The notes under the pieces were generated by a model. It saw only the letters and a program-made list of their open reading frames with translations. It searched no databases and was not told the origin of the DNA. Positions 14,373-16,225 of a DNA stretch of 16,225 nt are shown piece after piece. The stretch lies in contig DIEZ01000068.1 of NCBI GenBank assembly GCA_002418885.1, positions 30,558 to 46,782 on the forward strand. Direction: 5' to 3'. A program made the translations under genes and the position numbers. The first letter of the stretch is position 1. Each line of letters starts with the position of its first letter. Source of the stretch: Syntrophaceae bacterium UBA5761 (lineage in GTDB: Bacteria; Desulfobacterota; Syntrophia; Syntrophales; UBA4778).

Positions 14373-15155
14373 ATGAGAGAGAAAAAGGCATCATTGGACA
14401 AGAAAAACGGCGTCGCGACGGTCACCCTGAACAACCCGGCGAGCTACAATTCGATGACGGCGGAGCTGCTCGCCGACACCTTCCAGGCGTTTATGGAGGC
14501 CGAGGCGGACCCCGATATTCGCGCCGTCGTGTTGACGGGCGCAGGAAAGGCCTTTTGCGCCGGCGGCGACCTGCCGTACATAGCCACGTTCACCAACAAC
14601 AAGATTTCAAGAAAATACATCGAGGACATAGCAAGGGTCACCAAGGCTATCGTGAACATGCCGAAGCCGGTGATCGCGATGGTCAACGGCGTGGCGGCCG
14701 GGGCGGGCTTCAACTGGGTCCTCGCCTGCGACCTAATTTTTTGCGCGAAGTCGGCGCGCTTCGCCCAGAGCTTCGTGAAGGTCGGCCTGATCCCCGACGG
14801 CGGGGGCACGTACTTTCTCCCCCGGGCTATCGGCCTGCATAAGGCCAAAGAGCTGATGTTCACTGCCGACGTGATCGACGCGGAGACGGCGGATCGCATG
14901 GGGCTCGTGAACCGCGTAGTCGAAGACGAGAAACTGAAGGAGGTCACCTGTCGGTTTGCGGAAAAACTGGCCGGAGGGGCACCGATCGCCCTGTCCCTCC
15001 TGAAAAAGATACTGAATCAGAGCGACAGGCTGGACCTCCAGGCAAGTATGGAGGTCGAGACGGGCGTCCAGATCCTCTGCCTGGATACGGAGGACAACAA
15101 AGAAGGTATCGCCGCCTTCAAGGAAAAAAGGCAACCTGTTTTCAAGGGTCAATGA
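14373..15155 (+). CDS. Crotonase-fold enzyme, probably an enoyl-CoA isomerase rather than a hydratase
   Basis: A 260-residue member of the enoyl-CoA hydratase/isomerase superfamily. The oxyanion hole is formed by the FCAGGDL block (61-67) and Gly110 in NGVAAGAGF. Aligned to rat enoyl-CoA hydratase, catalytic Glu144 is replaced by Asn114 and Glu164 by Phe134, so ordinary hydration is unlikely. Asp142 in GLIPDGGGTYFLPR sits where PaaG-like isomerases and 4-chlorobenzoyl-CoA dehalogenase use a catalytic Asp. A double-bond isomerase, or a ring-opening crotonase like EchA20, fits better than a hydratase. The start is set by GAGGAGAGG upstream; an open frame from 14208 overlaps subunit A and is not homologous. 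It is the last gene of the CoA-transferase operon. Confidence 0.9.
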   Translation: MREKKASLDKKNGVATVTLNNPASYNSMTAELLADTFQAFMEAEADPDIRAVVLTGAGKAFCAGGDLPYIATFTNNKISRKYIEDIARVTKAIVNMPKPVIAMVNGVAAGAGFNWVLACDLIFCAKSARFAQSFVKVGLIPDGGGTYFLPRAIGLHKAKELMFTADVIDAETADRMGLVNRVVEDEKLKEVTCRFAEKLAGGAPIALSLLKKILNQSDRLDLQASMEVETGVQILCLDTEDNKEGIAAFKEKRQPVFKGQ

Positions 15156-15167
15156 TCGGTTTCGTAA

Positions 15168-15199
15168 ACACCCGGCACGGTTTGACCCGTGCCGGGTGT
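15168..15199. terminator. Strong hairpin between convergent genes
   Basis: ACACCCGGCACGG (15168-15180) pairs perfectly with CCGTGCCGGGTGT (15187-15199) around the six-base loop TTTGAC. It lies 13 bases after the crotonase stop and 8 bases after the end of the opposing ADP-ribosylglycohydrolase frame. Only short T-runs flank it on either strand, but the 13-base GC-rich stem and the position suggest a bidirectional terminator. Confidence 0.8.
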
Positions 15200-15206
15200 G
15201 GATTTC

Positions 15207-15995
15207 CTAAGAGCCGGCCTCGCTCCTCTGTACGTATATGTCCATGAATTGCCGGGTGACACGCCCCAGCTCATCGTCGAGGACCTGATAGACCTTCCGG
15301 CTGATGAAATCCGGGACGCCGCCGTAGAAGGCTTGGGCGACGCCGCCGGTTATGCACGCCAGGGTATCGCTGTCCCCGCCCAGGGAGACTGCGTTCCGGA
15401 CGGCGTCTTCAAAATCCGTCGATTCGAGGAAGGCCGTCAATGCCTCCGGCACCGTCTTCTGGCAGGATTCGTCGAATCGATAACCCGGCCTGATTTCGTC
15501 GAGAGTCCTTGAGAGGTCGTACTTAAAAGCAGTCTCGACGTATTCCCTGATTTCCTTTTTGGAACAACCCGTTCGCGCGAGGAATATCGCGGCAGCCGCG
15601 GCCTGTGCTCCTTTGATGCCCTCGGCGTGGTTGTGCGTTATTTCAGTGTACAGTTTTGCCTTCTCCAGGACGTCCCCCAGGCTGTCGAAGGCGAAACCGA
15701 CGGGACTGATCCTCATGGCGGCGCCGTTTCCCCAGCTGTTGTAAGGGCGGCTCTCCCGGTTCCTCGCCCATTGATGGAAGAGGCCGCCGTAACCTGCGTT
15801 GGGATACCGTCGGTAGTATTCTTTCATCTTCTCCCCGTAGTCCGCGCCGCTCAGGATGGCGTCCGCCAGGGCGACCGTCAGGACGCTGTCGTCCGTGAAC
15901 GTGCAACGGGGGCTGAAAAGCGGGAAGGTCTTCGTTTTGATTCGGTTCCATTCATAAACGGACCCGATGATGTCTCCCGCGATGGCTCCGATCAT
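15207..15995 (-). CDS. ADP-ribosylglycohydrolase family protein (DraG-like)
   Basis: A 262-residue cytosolic hydrolase that would remove ADP-ribose from proteins or other acceptors using two divalent metals. The N-terminal motif GAIAGDIIGSVYE and TFTDDS (Thr34, Asp35, Asp36) and the C-terminal GGDSDT (Asp208, Asp210, Thr211) supply the metal ligands; GNGAAMR (90-96) is also conserved. Length is normal for the compact bacterial members. No DraT-like ADP-ribosyltransferase or nitrogenase gene is in the window, so its target is unknown. It converges with the crotonase operon across the strong hairpin and follows the nitrilase-family gene on its own strand after 39 bases. Confidence 0.93.
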   Translation of the reverse strand: MIGAIAGDIIGSVYEWNRIKTKTFPLFSPRCTFTDDSVLTVALADAILSGADYGEKMKEYYRRYPNAGYGGLFHQWARNRESRPYNSWGNGAAMRISPVGFAFDSLGDVLEKAKLYTEITHNHAEGIKGAQAAAAAIFLARTGCSKKEIREYVETAFKYDLSRTLDEIRPGYRFDESCQKTVPEALTAFLESTDFEDAVRNAVSLGGDSDTLACITGGVAQAFYGGVPDFISRKVYQVLDDELGRVTRQFMDIYVQRSEAGS

Positions 15996-16034
15996 ATCAA
16001 GTACCAGCCGCTTTCCGTGGTTGTAAAATCCCCC

Positions 16035-16225
16035 TCACTTATAGAACTCCTGCCGTCTGTCGCGAAGTATATGGTTGTAAGGGTTCAGGTTTTTGTTCCG
16101 GGAGAGGGCGAGGTCGATCTCGGCGACGCCGACCTCCTCCGTGCCCGCGCCCGCCCGGCAAAGAACTCCTGCATCCGGTGCCGTGATCTGGCTGGCGCCC
16201 GTGTACCGAAACGTCTTGCCGTCCC
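16035..16225 (-). CDS. Nitrilase/omega-amidase family hydrolase, C-terminal end only
   Basis: An open frame entering from the right window edge and ending at TGA (16037-16035). About 63 residues are visible: GASQITAPDAGVLCRAG, then EEVGVAEIDLALSRNKNLNPYNHILRDRRQEFY. This is the characteristic C-terminal end of carbon-nitrogen hydrolases, where the last strand, the VAEIDL segment and the RRxExY tail close the alpha-beta-beta-alpha fold. The Glu-Lys-Cys catalytic triad lies outside the window, so activity and substrate (nitrile, amide or carbamoyl compound) cannot be judged. It ends 39 bases before the ADP-ribosylglycohydrolase start and may be co-transcribed with it. Confidence 0.8.
   Translation of the reverse strand, partial: DGKTFRYTGASQITAPDAGVLCRAGAGTEEVGVAEIDLALSRNKNLNPYNHILRDRRQEFYK

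Overview
The window looks like a chromosomal segment from an anaerobic bacterium, most likely a Desulfobacterota-type or syntrophic aromatic or fatty-acid degrader. This taxonomic guess rests on gene content only: a glycyl radical enzyme with its activase, acyl-CoA and CoA-transferase genes, an Fe-S Old Yellow Enzyme, a flavin reductase-rubredoxin fusion and a bacterial GlnRS. No RNA gene, CRISPR array or insertion sequence was seen.

Layout. (1) 1-1562, +: 3' part of glnS, cut by the window edge. (2) 1625-4360, -: a redox pair, an FMN/FAD/4Fe-4S ene-reductase of the 2,4-dienoyl-CoA reductase type, followed by a flavin reductase fused to rubredoxin. (3) 4599-9715, -: an XRE-type regulator translationally coupled to an acyl-CoA dehydrogenase, then a glycyl radical enzyme and its activating enzyme, with a terminator-like hairpin behind the activase. 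By eye this block is lower in G+C than its flanks. (4) 9895-12319: a cytosolic PAS histidine kinase (+), a NarL/LuxR-type response regulator (-) meeting it tail to tail with a 4-base overlap, and a stand-alone receiver protein (+) divergent from the regulator. (5) 12508-15155, +: a compact three-gene operon of a two-subunit glutaconate-type (IpdAB-like) CoA-transferase and a crotonase-fold enzyme, closed by a strong hairpin. (6) 15207-16225, -: an ADP-ribosylglycohydrolase and the C-terminal end of a nitrilase-family amidohydrolase.

How the genes may work together (inference): the glycyl radical enzyme performs a radical activation or cleavage of an unknown substrate. Products could be activated by the CoA-transferase, oxidised by the acyl-CoA dehydrogenase and processed by the crotonase. 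The ene-reductase and rubredoxin fusion would handle electrons. The XRE regulator and the PAS-kinase/NarL pair are candidate controls. The glycyl radical enzyme is the most interesting item: it carries the glycyl loop and the thiyl cysteine, but it lacks the Glu two residues after the cysteine that is typical of dehydratases, lyases and decarboxylases (Tyr is present), and by manual alignment it lacks the His/Ser substrate ligands of glycerol dehydratase. Its reaction cannot be assigned by homology to a characterised clade from what is visible here.
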